A stretch of 64,000 bases of DNA from Apibacter adventoris (GTDB lineage Bacteria; Bacteroidota; Bacteroidia; Flavobacteriales; Weeksellaceae), in the NCBI RefSeq assembly GCF_002964975.1, contig NZ_PSZM01000045.1, forward strand, positions 124,001-188,000, given 5' to 3'. A program made the translations under genes and the position numbers. Of this stretch, positions 55,549 to 64,000 are shown in pieces (position 1 is the first letter of the stretch; each line of letters opens with the position of its first letter). A model generated the notes under the pieces. That model ran no database searches. It was not told where the DNA came from and saw only the letters and a program-made list of their open reading frames with translations.

Positions 55549-55614
55549 ATTTTTTATTAAATATTTTTATAAAATGAGGCTTTCTCAATTAAGATTTTAT
55601 CTACTTATAAAAAT

Positions 55615-55648
55615 AAAAAAGTCTGATAAGTATTTATCAGACTTTTTT
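55615..55648 (-). terminator. intrinsic terminator of the superoxide dismutase gene
   Basis: AAAAAAGTCTGATAA (55615-55629) pairs perfectly with 55634-55648 around GTAT. T runs on both strands mean it can also stop read-through from the small-RNA array. Confidence 0.85.
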
Positions 55649-55669
55649 TATCAAGTTTTTTATCAATTA

Positions 55670-56272
55670 TTATTTATGTCTAGAATAAATATCAGAAACC
55701 TTATCCCAATTAACTATTTTAAAGAAAGCTTCTATATATTCAGGTCTTCTATTTTGATAATTTAGATAATAGGCATGTTCCCATACATCTAAACCTAGAA
55801 GTGGATATCCTGAAATACCAACTCCTGGCATTAAAGGGTTATCCTGATTAGCTGTTGAACCTATCAATAATTTTCCATCTTTAATTACTAACCATGCCCA
55901 ACCTGAACCAAATCTACCTGCTGCTGCTTTTGAAAATTCTTCTTTAAAAGACTCAAATGATCCAAATGCCGAATCTATAGCTTGAGACAAATCTCCTTGA
56001 GGCTTACCCTTTCCATTAGGGGTTAACCATTCCCAAAATAAACAATGGTTTAAATATCCTCCCCCATTATTCCTTATTGGTGTTTTATCAAATCCTTTAA
56101 CTATAATTTCATCTATTGGAAGATTTTCTAATTCTGTTCCTGAAATTGCATTATTTAAATTTGTAGTATAAGTCGCATGATGTTTGGTTAAATGGATTTC
56201 CATTGTTTTAGCATCGATGTAAGGTTCCAACGCATTATATGCAAATGGTAATTTTGGTAATTCAAATGACAT
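55670..56272 (-). CDS. superoxide dismutase (Fe/Mn family)
   Basis: A 200-residue enzyme. Metal ligands: His27 in [12 protein letters not shown], His in [13 protein letters not shown], and the Asp and His of [12 protein letters not shown]. The Gln of TANQDNPLM is placed as in manganese-type enzymes, but metal preference needs an assay. No signal peptide, so cytoplasmic. Length matches the family (about 200). It is transcribed toward the small-RNA array, which ends against its 3' side. Confidence 0.96.
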   Translation of the reverse strand: MSFELPKLPFAYNALEPYIDAKTMEIHLTKHHATYTTNLNNAISGTELENLPIDEIIVKGFDKTPIRNNGGGYLNHCLFWEWLTPNGKGKPQGDLSQAIDSAFGSFESFKEEFSKAAAGRFGSGWAWLVIKDGKLLIGSTANQDNPLMPGVGISGYPLLGLDVWEHAYYLNYQNRRPEYIEAFFKIVNWDKVSDIYSRHK

Positions 56273-56307
56273 AATTACTATTTTTTAATTAAACTTTTCT
56301 TTATTAA

Positions 56308-56315
56308 CAAATATA
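56308..56315 (-). promoter_or_regulatory. -7 promoter element (TATATTTG) of the superoxide dismutase gene
   Basis: Exact minus-strand TAnnTTTG, 36 bases upstream of the start codon. Confidence 0.5.
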
Positions 56316-56438
56316 ATAAGATTTATGATTAATATCATATCATAAAGATCAGAATATTTTATAATAAGATTTAAAAATAATATGGATAGAATTAGTTGTT
56401 TTTTTCTTTTTCAAATAGTAATAAATTATATATAATTA

Positions 56439-59021
56439 TTAAAATAAATTAATTTGTTCTCCTTCATAATCATCAGATTTATCATCATTATTCTCTGATG
56501 TTTTTCCTTCTACCTCATCTTCTAATTCCTCTTCTGATTCTTCAATAATTTTAATATTTTTAATTTTTTCTTTGGATAATTGATTTCCTTGTGCTTTAAT
56601 TCCTTTAATAGCAATAAATTCTTCTAAATTAACTATTTCTTGTTCTTTATTTTTACCAAAATTAATTTCTGCTATCAATTTATTTCCTGTACCAACCCAT
56701 TCTATAAATGATTTAGGATTTTCTGAAATGAAAAAAATTTGAGAGTTTAATGTATCTTCTAACAGAAATCTTTTTATATAATAAATGGACTTTTCACCCT
56801 CATAGTAAATACAACATATTGGTTTTTCAGGTTTCCATTTTTGTATAATTAAAAGATCTTCTTCAAAATGGTTTAATAAATCAAAGGTATTAAGCTTAGC
56901 AATACCCTTTGAGTTTATAGTCAATATTTTATCTGTTCCTTTAAATGTTCCCAAATAAGTTCCTCTTCCATCTACATTTAATCTTTGAATAGAATCATCA
57001 AACCAAATTTTTCTAGGTGCAAGCGTTGATACTCCCGTTTCTTTTAATTCTATTTTTTTTACATAGTGTTTTGATACTATATTACCTTTAGATGCCCTTC
57101 CTTTAATTGCCAGTTCTGAAAAATCAACATCAAATTTCAGTTTTTTCACCCTCTGGCTAGGTTTCAAGTAAATTGTTACTACTTCTGCTTCTCCATTGGG
57201 ATTTGCTGAAAAATACTGAATTTCTGATCCTTTTTCATTTGAGATCAAATTATATTCTTTATCCCGGGTAATAGACGTTACAGGAAATCTTTTCATATAC
57301 CAAGGACCTAATTTACCTACTTTATAAATTAAATTATAAATAGTTCTGTTATCATTCTTTTTCCAAACTCCAACATAAATAATATTTTTCCCTACAAAAG
57401 TTTTAGCCTCTGCTTTAGTAACTAACATAGTTCCATCTTTTCGGAAAATTATTATATCATCAATATCTGAACAATCAAATAAAAATTCATCTTTTTTTAA
57501 AGAATATCCTATAAATCCTTCTTCTCTATTTACATAAAACTTAATATTGGCAACAGCTACTTTTGCTGCATCTATAGTATCAAATGCTCGTATTTCTGTT
57601 TTTCTTTCTTTTCCTTTTCCGTATTTTTTCTTTATGTTTGTAAAATAATCTATGGCATATTGAATTAAATTTTCTAGATTATACTTAGCTTCAGCTATTT
57701 TTCCTTCTAATGCCAATATATTTTCTTCAGCTTTTCCTAGATCAAAACGGGTTATTTTTTTTATGCGTATTTCTATTAATTTAAGAATATCTTCTTCTGT
57801 AACTTCTCTGATTAAATGTGATGTAAAAGGTTTAAGTTCTAAATCAATTGTAGAAATTACTTCTTCCCAAGTTTTAACTTCTTCTATATTGTGATATATG
57901 CGGTTTTCTATAAATATTCTTTCTAAAGAAGCAAAATGCCATTGTTCTTGAAATTCATCCAGTTCTATTTCAAGTTCCTTTTTTAATAAACTGACAGTAT
58001 GATCTGTATTTTTTCGTAAAATTTGTGAAACAGAAAGAAATTCTGGTTTATCAACATTAATAACACAGGCATTAGGAGATATAGATATTTCACAATCGGT
58101 AAATGCATATAGGGCATCCATCATTTTATCTGGAGAGACATCGTTTCCTAGGTGTATTAAAATTTCAACTTCCGATGCTGTATTATCCTCAACTTTTTTT
58201 ATTTTTATTTTTCCTTTATCATTAGCTTTAAGTATACTATCTATTATAGAGCCCGTGTTGGTTCCATAAGGAATTTCACTTATCTTTAGAATCCCTTTTT
58301 CAGGATTAGACAATTTTGCTCTGGCTCTTATTTTTCCTCCTCTCTCTCCATCATTATAATTAGATATATCTATTAGTCCTCCGGTTTGAAAATCAGGATA
58401 TAAAACAAAAGATTTTCCTTTTAAATAGGCTATGATTGCATCAATAATTTCTATAAAATTATGAGGCAATATTTTTGTTGAAAGTCCTACTGCAATACCT
58501 TCTACGCCTTGTGAAAGAAGTAAAGGAAATTTAACCGGAAGATTTTCCGGTTCTTTATTTCTTCCATCATATGAAGGTTTCCAAATGGTTGTTTTAGGAT
58601 TAAAAACAACATCTAAGGCAAATGGGGTTAAACGCGATTCTATGTAACGTGCTGCTGCAGCTCCATCTCCTGTATATATGTTTCCCCAATTCCCTTGGGT
58701 ATCTATTAGTAATTCCTTTTGGCCTAATTGTACAATAGCATCGGTAATAGCTGCATCACCATGTGGATGGTATTTCATGGTATTCCCCACCACATTTGCC
58801 ACTTTATTATAACGCCCATCTTCTAACTCTCTCATGGAATGGAGAATACGCCTTTGCACCGGTTTAAGTCCATCATAAACAGAAGGTATTGCTCGTTCGA
58901 GAATTACATAAGAAGCATAATCTAAAAACCAATTTTCATACATTCCAGATATTTTCTGAATGCTTTCTTTGTTTTTATTGGGTGTTAATTCTTGTTTGTC
59001 TTTGTTATTCTCTTCTATCAT
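56439..59021 (-). CDS. parC: DNA topoisomerase IV subunit A
   Basis: An 860-residue type IIA topoisomerase subunit. SVYDGLKPVQRRILHSM opens the winged helix, followed by the HPHGD motif at 85-89. The catalytic Tyr126 is in GAAAARYIESRLTPFALDVV. The central coiled coil (PFTSHLIREVTEEDILKLIEIRIKKITRFD) and a beta-pinwheel C-terminal part (about 480-800) follow, ending in an acidic tail. It is 4 bases from a small membrane-protein gene, with parE upstream in the same transcription unit. Confidence 0.93.
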   Translation of the reverse strand: MIEENNKDKQELTPNKNKESIQKISGMYENWFLDYASYVILERAIPSVYDGLKPVQRRILHSMRELEDGRYNKVANVVGNTMKYHPHGDAAITDAIVQLGQKELLIDTQGNWGNIYTGDGAAAARYIESRLTPFALDVVFNPKTTIWKPSYDGRNKEPENLPVKFPLLLSQGVEGIAVGLSTKILPHNFIEIIDAIIAYLKGKSFVLYPDFQTGGLIDISNYNDGERGGKIRARAKLSNPEKGILKISEIPYGTNTGSIIDSILKANDKGKIKIKKVEDNTASEVEILIHLGNDVSPDKMMDALYAFTDCEISISPNACVINVDKPEFLSVSQILRKNTDHTVSLLKKELEIELDEFQEQWHFASLERIFIENRIYHNIEEVKTWEEVISTIDLELKPFTSHLIREVTEEDILKLIEIRIKKITRFDLGKAEENILALEGKIAEAKYNLENLIQYAIDYFTNIKKKYGKGKERKTEIRAFDTIDAAKVAVANIKFYVNREEGFIGYSLKKDEFLFDCSDIDDIIIFRKDGTMLVTKAEAKTFVGKNIIYVGVWKKNDNRTIYNLIYKVGKLGPWYMKRFPVTSITRDKEYNLISNEKGSEIQYFSANPNGEAEVVTIYLKPSQRVKKLKFDVDFSELAIKGRASKGNIVSKHYVKKIELKETGVSTLAPRKIWFDDSIQRLNVDGRGTYLGTFKGTDKILTINSKGIAKLNTFDLLNHFEEDLLIIQKWKPEKPICCIYYEGEKSIYYIKRFLLEDTLNSQIFFISENPKSFIEWVGTGNKLIAEINFGKNKEQEIVNLEEFIAIKGIKAQGNQLSKEKIKNIKIIEESEEELEDEVEGKTSENNDDKSDDYEGEQINLF

Positions 59022-59024
59022 TTA

Positions 59025-59534
59025 TTATACTTCTATCTGTTTACGCTGTTTTTCTTCTAAGAATTGTTGATTATCATTAATTACTTTATTTAATGAAAAG
59101 TTCAAGTCTTTAATTTGTTTTTTTGTTAAATATGAAATATCAAAATATATTTTAGTTTGTCCAGTTTGTACTCTTGTGCTAAATATATAAATTTCTAATC
59201 TTTTTTTTAATAAAAATTTATTTTTAATTGCAAATTTTTTAAGTTTTCTTTTAGGAAAATCTGATTGTTTTTCTCTTACTAAAAAGGTAGGGAAAAATGA
59301 TTTTTCATTTTTTAAAATTAGTGTTTCTCCTTCACTATCATATTTAAAATATGGGCATCCCAAATAACTCATATATAAAAGGGCTAATAAACTTATAATG
59401 ACAATTATATCATCTTCTTTTTTTAGAATGTTAATATTTAAATAATTAAGCATAAGGCAAATTAATAAAACTATAAGTAACATTATATTAATAAATGCTA
59501 CTTTTTGTTTTATATAAGTATTCTGTAATTTCAT
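59025..59534 (-). CDS. hypothetical membrane protein between parE and parC
   Basis: A 169-residue protein with two N-terminal helices (about 12-32 and 43-60) and a cytoplasmic remainder rich in Lys and Phe (SFFPTFLVREKQSDFPKRKLKKFAIKNKFLLKKRLEIYIF). I do not recognise the family; the post-helix region has the strand pattern of bPH-like proteins. It lies 69 bases after parE and overlaps nothing, but its stop is 3 bases before the parC start, so it is firmly in the operon. Confidence 0.75.
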   Translation of the reverse strand: MKLQNTYIKQKVAFINIMLLIVLLICLMLNYLNINILKKEDDIIVIISLLALLYMSYLGCPYFKYDSEGETLILKNEKSFFPTFLVREKQSDFPKRKLKKFAIKNKFLLKKRLEIYIFSTRVQTGQTKIYFDISYLTKKQIKDLNFSLNKVINDNQQFLEEKQRKQIEV

Positions 59535-59603
59535 AATTAGACTTTGAATAATAATAATTAATTTATTTTGTATTTCTACTTTTAATAGTTAAAAAAGTAG
59601 ATA

Positions 59604-61442
59604 TTATATATCATCAACCACTAAGTTATTTATGATAAATTCTTGTCTTGTTAATGTATTTTTCCCCATGTAAAAATCTAACAATTTATCAATAGATGTA
59701 TCCTTTCCAAGCATAATTGGTTCAAGCCTCATATCTTTACCAATAAAATTTTTAAATTCATCAGGAGAAATTTCCCCTAAACCTTTAAATCTGGTAATTT
59801 CAGGATTTTTACCAAGCTCTTCCAAGGCTTTTATTCTTTCTTCTTCTGTATAACAATACCGGGTTTCTTTTTTATTTCTTACTCTAAATAGGGGGGTTTG
59901 TAATATATATAAATGACCATTTTTTATTAAATCCGGAAAAAATTGTAAAAAAAATGTTATCATTAGAAGTCTTATATGCATACCATCTACATCTGCATCT
60001 GTAGAGATAACAACATTATTGTATCTTAAATCCTCTAAACTAATTTCGATATTCAGTGCTGCTTGTAAAAGATTAAATTCTTCATTTTCATAAACAATTT
60101 TCTTAGTAAGCCCATAACAATTCAAGGGTTTACCTCTTAAGCTAAAAACAGCTTGAGTTTCTACATCTCTACTTTTAGTTATTGATCCAGACGCTGAATC
60201 TCCTTCAGTTATAAAAATAGTTGATTCAAGCTTTCTGGGTGATTTTTGATCATTATAATGTTGACGGCAATCTCTTAATTTTTTATTATGAAGGCTAACC
60301 TTTTTTGCCCTCTCTCTTGCTAATTTCTGGATTCCTGATAGTTCCTTCCTTTCTTTTTCTGAGGTTATGATTTTCCTTTGAAGAGAATCTGCTACATCTT
60401 GATTTTTATGTAAAAAATTATCTAAATGTTTTTTTAAAAAATCATTCATAAATGTTCGTATAGAAACCATATCCGGCCCCATTTCACTACTCCCTAATTT
60501 TGTTTTAGTTTGTGATTCGAAAACCGGTTCTATAACCTTTATTGAAATTGCAGCTATTATTGATTTACGTATATCTGAAGCATCATAATTTTTATTATAA
60601 AATTCTCTAATTGTTTTTACAAATGCTTCTTTAAAAGCGGTTAAATGAGTACCTCCTTGGGTCGTATGTTGTCCATTTACAAATGAAAAATATCCTTCAG
60701 ATTGAGATTTCTCACCATGGGTAAATGCTACCTCAATATCTTCATCTTTAAGGTGAACAATTGGATATATTATATCTCCTTCTATATTTTCTTGTAACAA
60801 ATCCTGTAATCCATTTTCTGAATAGAATTCTTCTCCGTTAAAATATATTTTTAATCCCGGATTCAGATATACATAGTTTTTAAGCATTTTTTCTATGTAT
60901 TCCTTTCTAAATCTATAATTGTTAAAGATTAAAGAATCAGGTTCAAATGTTATTTCTGTACCTCTACGTTCCGTTGATTCTGTTTCTGGACTTTCTTTTA
61001 CAATTTCTCCTCTTTGGAACTCTGCTGTACGTGTTACGCCATCTCTTACAGATTTAACTTTAAAATAAGAGGAAAGTGCATTCACTGCTTTAGTACCAAC
61101 CCCGTTTAAACCTACAGATTTTTTAAATGCCCGTGAATCATATTTTCCTCCAGTATTCATTTTGGATACTGCATCCTTCATTTTCCCTAAGGGGATTCCT
61201 CTTCCAAAATCTCTTATTTTTATTATATTATTATCTAAAGAAATATTGATACGTTTCCCTTCTCCCATGACATATTCATCTATGGAATTATCTAAAATTT
61301 CCTTTAATAATATATAAATTCCATCGTCAGGAGATGAGCCATCTCCTAGTTTTCCAATGTACATTCCCGGACGAATACGTATATGCTCTTGCCATTCAAG
61401 AGTTTTTATATTATCCTCTGTATATTGTGATTGATTTCCCAT
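59604..61442 (-). CDS. parE: DNA topoisomerase IV subunit B
   Basis: A 612-residue ATPase subunit. The GHKL pocket shows [31 protein letters not shown] and [16 protein letters not shown]. The transducer carries KTKLGSSEM, and the Toprim domain shows [17 protein letters not shown] and [20 protein letters not shown]. The order EGDSA...DAD is complete. Length fits ParE of Bacteroidota and is shorter than GyrB. The promoter element at 61457 lies 15 bases from the start. Confidence 0.95.
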   Translation of the reverse strand: MGNQSQYTEDNIKTLEWQEHIRIRPGMYIGKLGDGSSPDDGIYILLKEILDNSIDEYVMGEGKRINISLDNNIIKIRDFGRGIPLGKMKDAVSKMNTGGKYDSRAFKKSVGLNGVGTKAVNALSSYFKVKSVRDGVTRTAEFQRGEIVKESPETESTERRGTEITFEPDSLIFNNYRFRKEYIEKMLKNYVYLNPGLKIYFNGEEFYSENGLQDLLQENIEGDIIYPIVHLKDEDIEVAFTHGEKSQSEGYFSFVNGQHTTQGGTHLTAFKEAFVKTIREFYNKNYDASDIRKSIIAAISIKVIEPVFESQTKTKLGSSEMGPDMVSIRTFMNDFLKKHLDNFLHKNQDVADSLQRKIITSEKERKELSGIQKLARERAKKVSLHNKKLRDCRQHYNDQKSPRKLESTIFITEGDSASGSITKSRDVETQAVFSLRGKPLNCYGLTKKIVYENEEFNLLQAALNIEISLEDLRYNNVVISTDADVDGMHIRLLMITFFLQFFPDLIKNGHLYILQTPLFRVRNKKETRYCYTEEERIKALEELGKNPEITRFKGLGEISPDEFKNFIGKDMRLEPIMLGKDTSIDKLLDFYMGKNTLTRQEFIINNLVVDDI

Positions 61443-61456
61443 AACTTAGTTAAAAG

Positions 61457-61464
61457 CAAAAATA
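61457..61464 (-). promoter_or_regulatory. -7 promoter element (TATTTTTG) of the parE operon
   Basis: Exact minus-strand TAnnTTTG, 15 bases upstream of the parE start, giving a very short leader. Confidence 0.5.
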
Positions 61465-61541
61465 CATTTTTTTATTATTATTTCAAATCTATATAGATCA
61501 AAAATAAACAAATTGTTTATTTTTTTAATATTTTATTCCTC

Positions 61542-62219
61542 CTATTTATCTATTTTCTGGAGTTCCCTCAAGTTTATTTTTAACTTCCTTAATAAAATTC
61601 CATAGACTAACAAATAATAAACAACAACAAAAGCTATGAGAAAAAAACTTATAATAATAAAAATAAGCATATATTTAGGAGAATGTATAGGAAGATGTAC
61701 CTTTTCTATTTCATTACTATATCCATCTATAAAAGCTTTTCTAAATCCTCCCATAAAAGAATAATAACCTGTTAAAAATAAAATTATCATTCCTAAGAAA
61801 AAATTTACAATTATGAAAATATTTACAGTTTTCCTAAATTTTAGAATATTATTTATAAATTCTTTCGTAGAGTTTAAGATATTAATTTTTTTGTAACATT
61901 TATAAAAATAGAAAATAAAAATAAAAGATATAACAATATTTACATAGGATAGATATTGACTTATTCTAGCATTTCTTAAATAATTTTCTTGAGCCTCAGC
62001 ATCTAAATTATTCAAAATAGATTTATCTACAGAAGTAATAAATAATGATAAAAAAACAACTATAAATTCAATAATACTAATTATTACGATATATTTTACA
62101 TTGTTAGTAGATTTTTTATTCAACATACGTATTAGTTCTGCCCGTGAATATTTATGAGCAGAAATTTGAACTTTCTTCCATGATTCTTTTAAATTATCTA
62201 AATCTAAATCTTTATTCAT
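61542..62219 (-). CDS. four-helix membrane protein coupled to an ECF sigma factor
   Basis: A 225-residue protein with a soluble N-terminus (LDLDNLKESWKKVQISAHKYSRAELIRMLNKKS) followed by four helices at about 37-57, 88-107, 131-154 and 184-211. Its ATG overlaps the sigma factor stop by 8 bases, so translation is coupled. The N-terminal amphipathic part before the first helix is where anti-sigma factors bind sigma; an anti-sigma role is inferred from position and topology only. No ZAS His-Cys motif is visible. Confidence 0.75.
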   Translation of the reverse strand: MNKDLDLDNLKESWKKVQISAHKYSRAELIRMLNKKSTNNVKYIVIISIIEFIVVFLSLFITSVDKSILNNLDAEAQENYLRNARISQYLSYVNIVISFIFIFYFYKCYKKINILNSTKEFINNILKFRKTVNIFIIVNFFLGMIILFLTGYYSFMGGFRKAFIDGYSNEIEKVHLPIHSPKYMLIFIIISFFLIAFVVVYYLLVYGILLRKLKINLRELQKIDK

Positions 62220-62709
62220 CCTTATCCATAATTTCTTTTAGTTTAATTTTTGCCCTTTTCATCTTTACTCTTGCATTTACTTCTGTAATTCCTAAAGTTT
62301 CTGCAATATCTTTATATGGCAAATCATCTAAATAAAGTAATACTAATGCCCTATCTATCTCTGATAGCTTTTTTATTGCATCATATAAATTATTAATTTG
62401 TTCTTGTTTATCCGTATAATCTGTATCTTGAGAAATTTTATATAAGTTTTGATCTATTTCCTGTGTATCTATTTTACGGTTTGATTTTCTAAAAAGAGTA
62501 ATCGCTGTGTTTAAAGCCACTCTATACATCCAAGTAGTAAATTTTGAATTTCCTTTAAAACTTTTATAGGATTTCCATAATTGTAATACTATTTCCTGAA
62601 ACAAATCTTGGGAATCTTCTTCATTGGTAGTATAAATTCTACATATTTTATGAATAATCCCTTGATTTTTCTGTATTAATTCGGAAAATTCTGATTCAAT
62701 TTTTCTCAC
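62212..62709 (-). CDS. ECF-type RNA polymerase sigma factor
   Basis: A 165-residue sigma factor. Region 2 is DSQDLFQEIVLQLWKSYKSFKGNSKFTTWMYRVALNTA and region 4 is LSEIDRALVLLYLDDLPYKDIAETLGITEVNARVKMKRAKIKLKEI. It is a canonical ECF (no region 3). A four-helix membrane protein overlaps its 3' end. No promoter motif of its own is clear; the 67-base gap upstream (62710-62776) would hold it. Confidence 0.95.
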   Translation of the reverse strand: MRKIESEFSELIQKNQGIIHKICRIYTTNEEDSQDLFQEIVLQLWKSYKSFKGNSKFTTWMYRVALNTAITLFRKSNRKIDTQEIDQNLYKISQDTDYTDKQEQINNLYDAIKKLSEIDRALVLLYLDDLPYKDIAETLGITEVNARVKMKRAKIKLKEIMDKDE

Positions 62710-62776
62710 TGCCTGATACTATAAAATATGTATAGAATTTTAAGTAGTTGTTACAACTGTATTATTTTTTTCTAAA

Positions 62777-64000
62777 TTAATTGTTATTCAAAACTTTACC
62801 TGGATTCATAATATTATTAGGGTCAATAGCGTTTTTTATATTTTTTTGAATCTCCAAATTTGCTTTTGTAAATACAATAGGTAAATATGGTTGTTGTATA
62901 AGCCCTATACCATGTTCTCCGGAAATAGTTCCTCCTAAAGAATAAATATATTGAAAAAGATCATATAATATTGCCTGAATAAAAGGATTATTATAAGAAT
63001 TTTTATATTGGGAATGATTAAACCTAATATGCAGGTTACCATCTCCCGCATGTCCGTAGCAAACTACTTTTAAATTATTTTTTAATGCTAATTGATGGAC
63101 GAAATTTATTAAATCTGGTAATTTTGCCCTAGGGACAACTGTATCTTCTTCTATAGTATAACCATTTGCTTTAACAATTTCGGCAATTTTTCTTCGCATT
63201 TGCCACAATCTACTTTTATCCATCTCATTATCAGCAAAATATATCTCTTCTGTTGTATAATTTTCTAACACAGATATAGTCTTTTCAATTAATGGCATCA
63301 ATTCTTCTTGAGATTCCCCATCAAAACTAACCAATAAATGAGCTTGTACGTTTTCTTGTAAAGGAATTGAATTATCTTCTAAATGAGCCATTGCCTGCTC
63401 CAGAGCATTTCGTTCCATAAGTTCTAAAGAACAAGGAAAAAGCCCGTTTTTGAATATGTCTGTTACTGCTTTTGCTGAATCTTCTAAATTATGGAATGGT
63501 ATGAGAATCGTTATATCTGTTTTAGGTTTAGGAATTATTTTCAATATCGCCTTTGTTACAATTCCTAAAGTTCCTTCACTACCTATAAACAATTGAGTTA
63601 AGTTATATCCTGTTGAATTTTTTAGCGTATTAGCACCTGTCCAAATTATATCTCCATTTGGAAGTACCACTTCAAGATTTAATACAGAAGCTGATGTAAC
63701 GCCATATTTTACTGCACGTAATCCTCCTGCATTAGTCGCTATATTCCCTCCTATAAAGGAACTTCCCCAACTAGAAGGATCGGGTCCATAAAGAAAACCT
63801 AATGGTTCTAAAGCTTGTTGCAAATGAAAATTAATAACTCCTGCTTCCACCGTTGCTTGAAAATTTTGAGTATCTATATCTATAATTTTGTTTAATTTTT
63901 CTATAGAAATAATTACCCCAGCATGTATTGGTAAGGCTCCTCCCATTTGTCCGGTTCCACCTGCACGGGGAGTAATAGGGATTTTATGTTGGTTGCAATA
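62777..64000 (-). CDS. FAD-binding oxidase (GlcD / D-lactate dehydrogenase-like), 5' truncated by window end
   Basis: The frame is open to base 64000 on the minus strand beyond the first internal ATG at 63946, so the N-terminus is missing. Visible are the FAD loop ITPRAGGTGQMGGALPIH, GLLYGPDPSS-like FLYGPDPSSWGSSFIGGNIATNAGG, GSEGTLGIVTKAILKI and the C-terminal HAGDGNLHIRFNH, GTISGEHGIGLIQ and NIMNPGKVLNN. This is the GlcD branch of PP-loop flavoproteins, oxidising glycolate, D-lactate or 2-hydroxyglutarate. No iron-sulfur domain follows within the gene. It is the same direction as the sigma factor gene, but 67 bases apart. Confidence 0.92.
   Translation of the reverse strand, partial: YCNQHKIPITPRAGGTGQMGGALPIHAGVIISIEKLNKIIDIDTQNFQATVEAGVINFHLQQALEPLGFLYGPDPSSWGSSFIGGNIATNAGGLRAVKYGVTSASVLNLEVVLPNGDIIWTGANTLKNSTGYNLTQLFIGSEGTLGIVTKAILKIIPKPKTDITILIPFHNLEDSAKAVTDIFKNGLFPCSLELMERNALEQAMAHLEDNSIPLQENVQAHLLVSFDGESQEELMPLIEKTISVLENYTTEEIYFADNEMDKSRLWQMRRKIAEIVKANGYTIEEDTVVPRAKLPDLINFVHQLALKNNLKVVCYGHAGDGNLHIRFNHSQYKNSYNNPFIQAILYDLFQYIYSLGGTISGEHGIGLIQQPYLPIVFTKANLEIQKNIKNAIDPNNIMNPGKVLNNN

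Larger units (their letters stand above)
54829..55555 (+). repeat. four-copy tandem array of small-RNA-like units
   Basis: Four direct repeats at spacings of about 248, 258 and 126 bases. Each holds a GG-N10-GC or GG-N10-GA element, then an almost invariant core around GCAGTGAATTTTCATAGTAG, then a GC-rich hairpin with a T run. Units 1 and 2 are also similar over most of the bases between copies, so unit duplication of about 250 bp is evident; unit 4 has a shorter spacer. No protein gene is present. Confidence 0.85.

Noticed and set aside
54829-55555. CRISPR array
   Set aside because: There are only four repeats, with spacers of 126-258 bases that are themselves related, each repeat carries a transcription terminator, and no cas genes are in the window.

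Overview
The window is a stretch of a low-GC (roughly 30% by eye) chromosome of a member of the Bacteroidota, most likely class Flavobacteriia, family Weeksellaceae or a relative. The support is: TonB-dependent receptors, DUF1573, DUF2807 and GyrI/SRPBCC lipoproteins of Bacteroidota type, a six-domain ribosomal protein S1, a ParE/ParC pair of Bacteroidota form, ATP-dependent PEPCK, and a recurring TAnnTTTG promoter element 10-80 bases upstream of many starts. The AT-richness suggests a host-associated lineage such as Apibacter, but that is inference. No tRNA, rRNA, CRISPR array or intact insertion sequence was found.

Layout. 1-3.7 kb: the 3' end of a large AAA ATPase, then an AT-rich accessory pair (soluble protein plus four-helix membrane protein) that looks like a distant RexA/RexB phage-exclusion module, a gene-free stretch with possible decayed coding sequence, and a methyltransferase. 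3.8-7.5 kb: NAD(P)HX repair (nnr), 3-methyladenine glycosylase and pckA. 7.7-12.4 kb: a TolC/HlyD/ABC-2/ABC-2 efflux operon without an ATPase gene. 12.5-21.5 kb: old yellow enzyme, two DUF1573 proteins, an SRPBCC-GyrI lipoprotein, purH, rpsA with a hairpin leader, a methyltransferase and a ZIP metal transporter. 21.6-33.5 kb: a sugar-uptake locus (MFS sugar permease, two paralogous TonB-dependent receptors, secreted histidine phosphatase, GH3 glycosidase) divergent from a Nudix-fold regulator with a degenerate Nudix box and a BadF-type sugar kinase. 33.6-48.7 kb: SDR, Dps plus a Dps-like DUF5856 protein, pgi, two paralogous outer-membrane barrels, dnaK, a secreted astacin-like protease, prfC, a nucleoid-associated protein, a phosphopantetheinyl transferase and a GT9-GT2 fusion glycosyltransferase. 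48.8-54.3 kb: a BlaI/BlaR1 pair with a DUF2807 protein and an outer-membrane barrel downstream. 54.3-55.7 kb: 1.4 kb without protein genes that holds four tandem copies of a small-RNA-like unit. 55.7-64 kb: superoxide dismutase, parE/membrane protein/parC, an ECF sigma factor with an overlapping membrane protein, and a FAD-linked oxidase cut by the window end.

The two most interesting items are the tandem array at about 54.83-55.56 kb and the RexAB-like pair at 1.07-2.45 kb. In the array, four units each have a GG-N10-GC/GA sigma-54-like promoter, an invariant core of about 27 nt, and an intrinsic terminator whose stem shows a compensatory base-pair change. It looks like a multicopy, sigma-54-dependent small RNA family, analogous in layout (not sequence) to Qrr RNAs. 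The RexAB-like pair is a candidate two-gene anti-phage system in a phylum where I know of no described Rex system.
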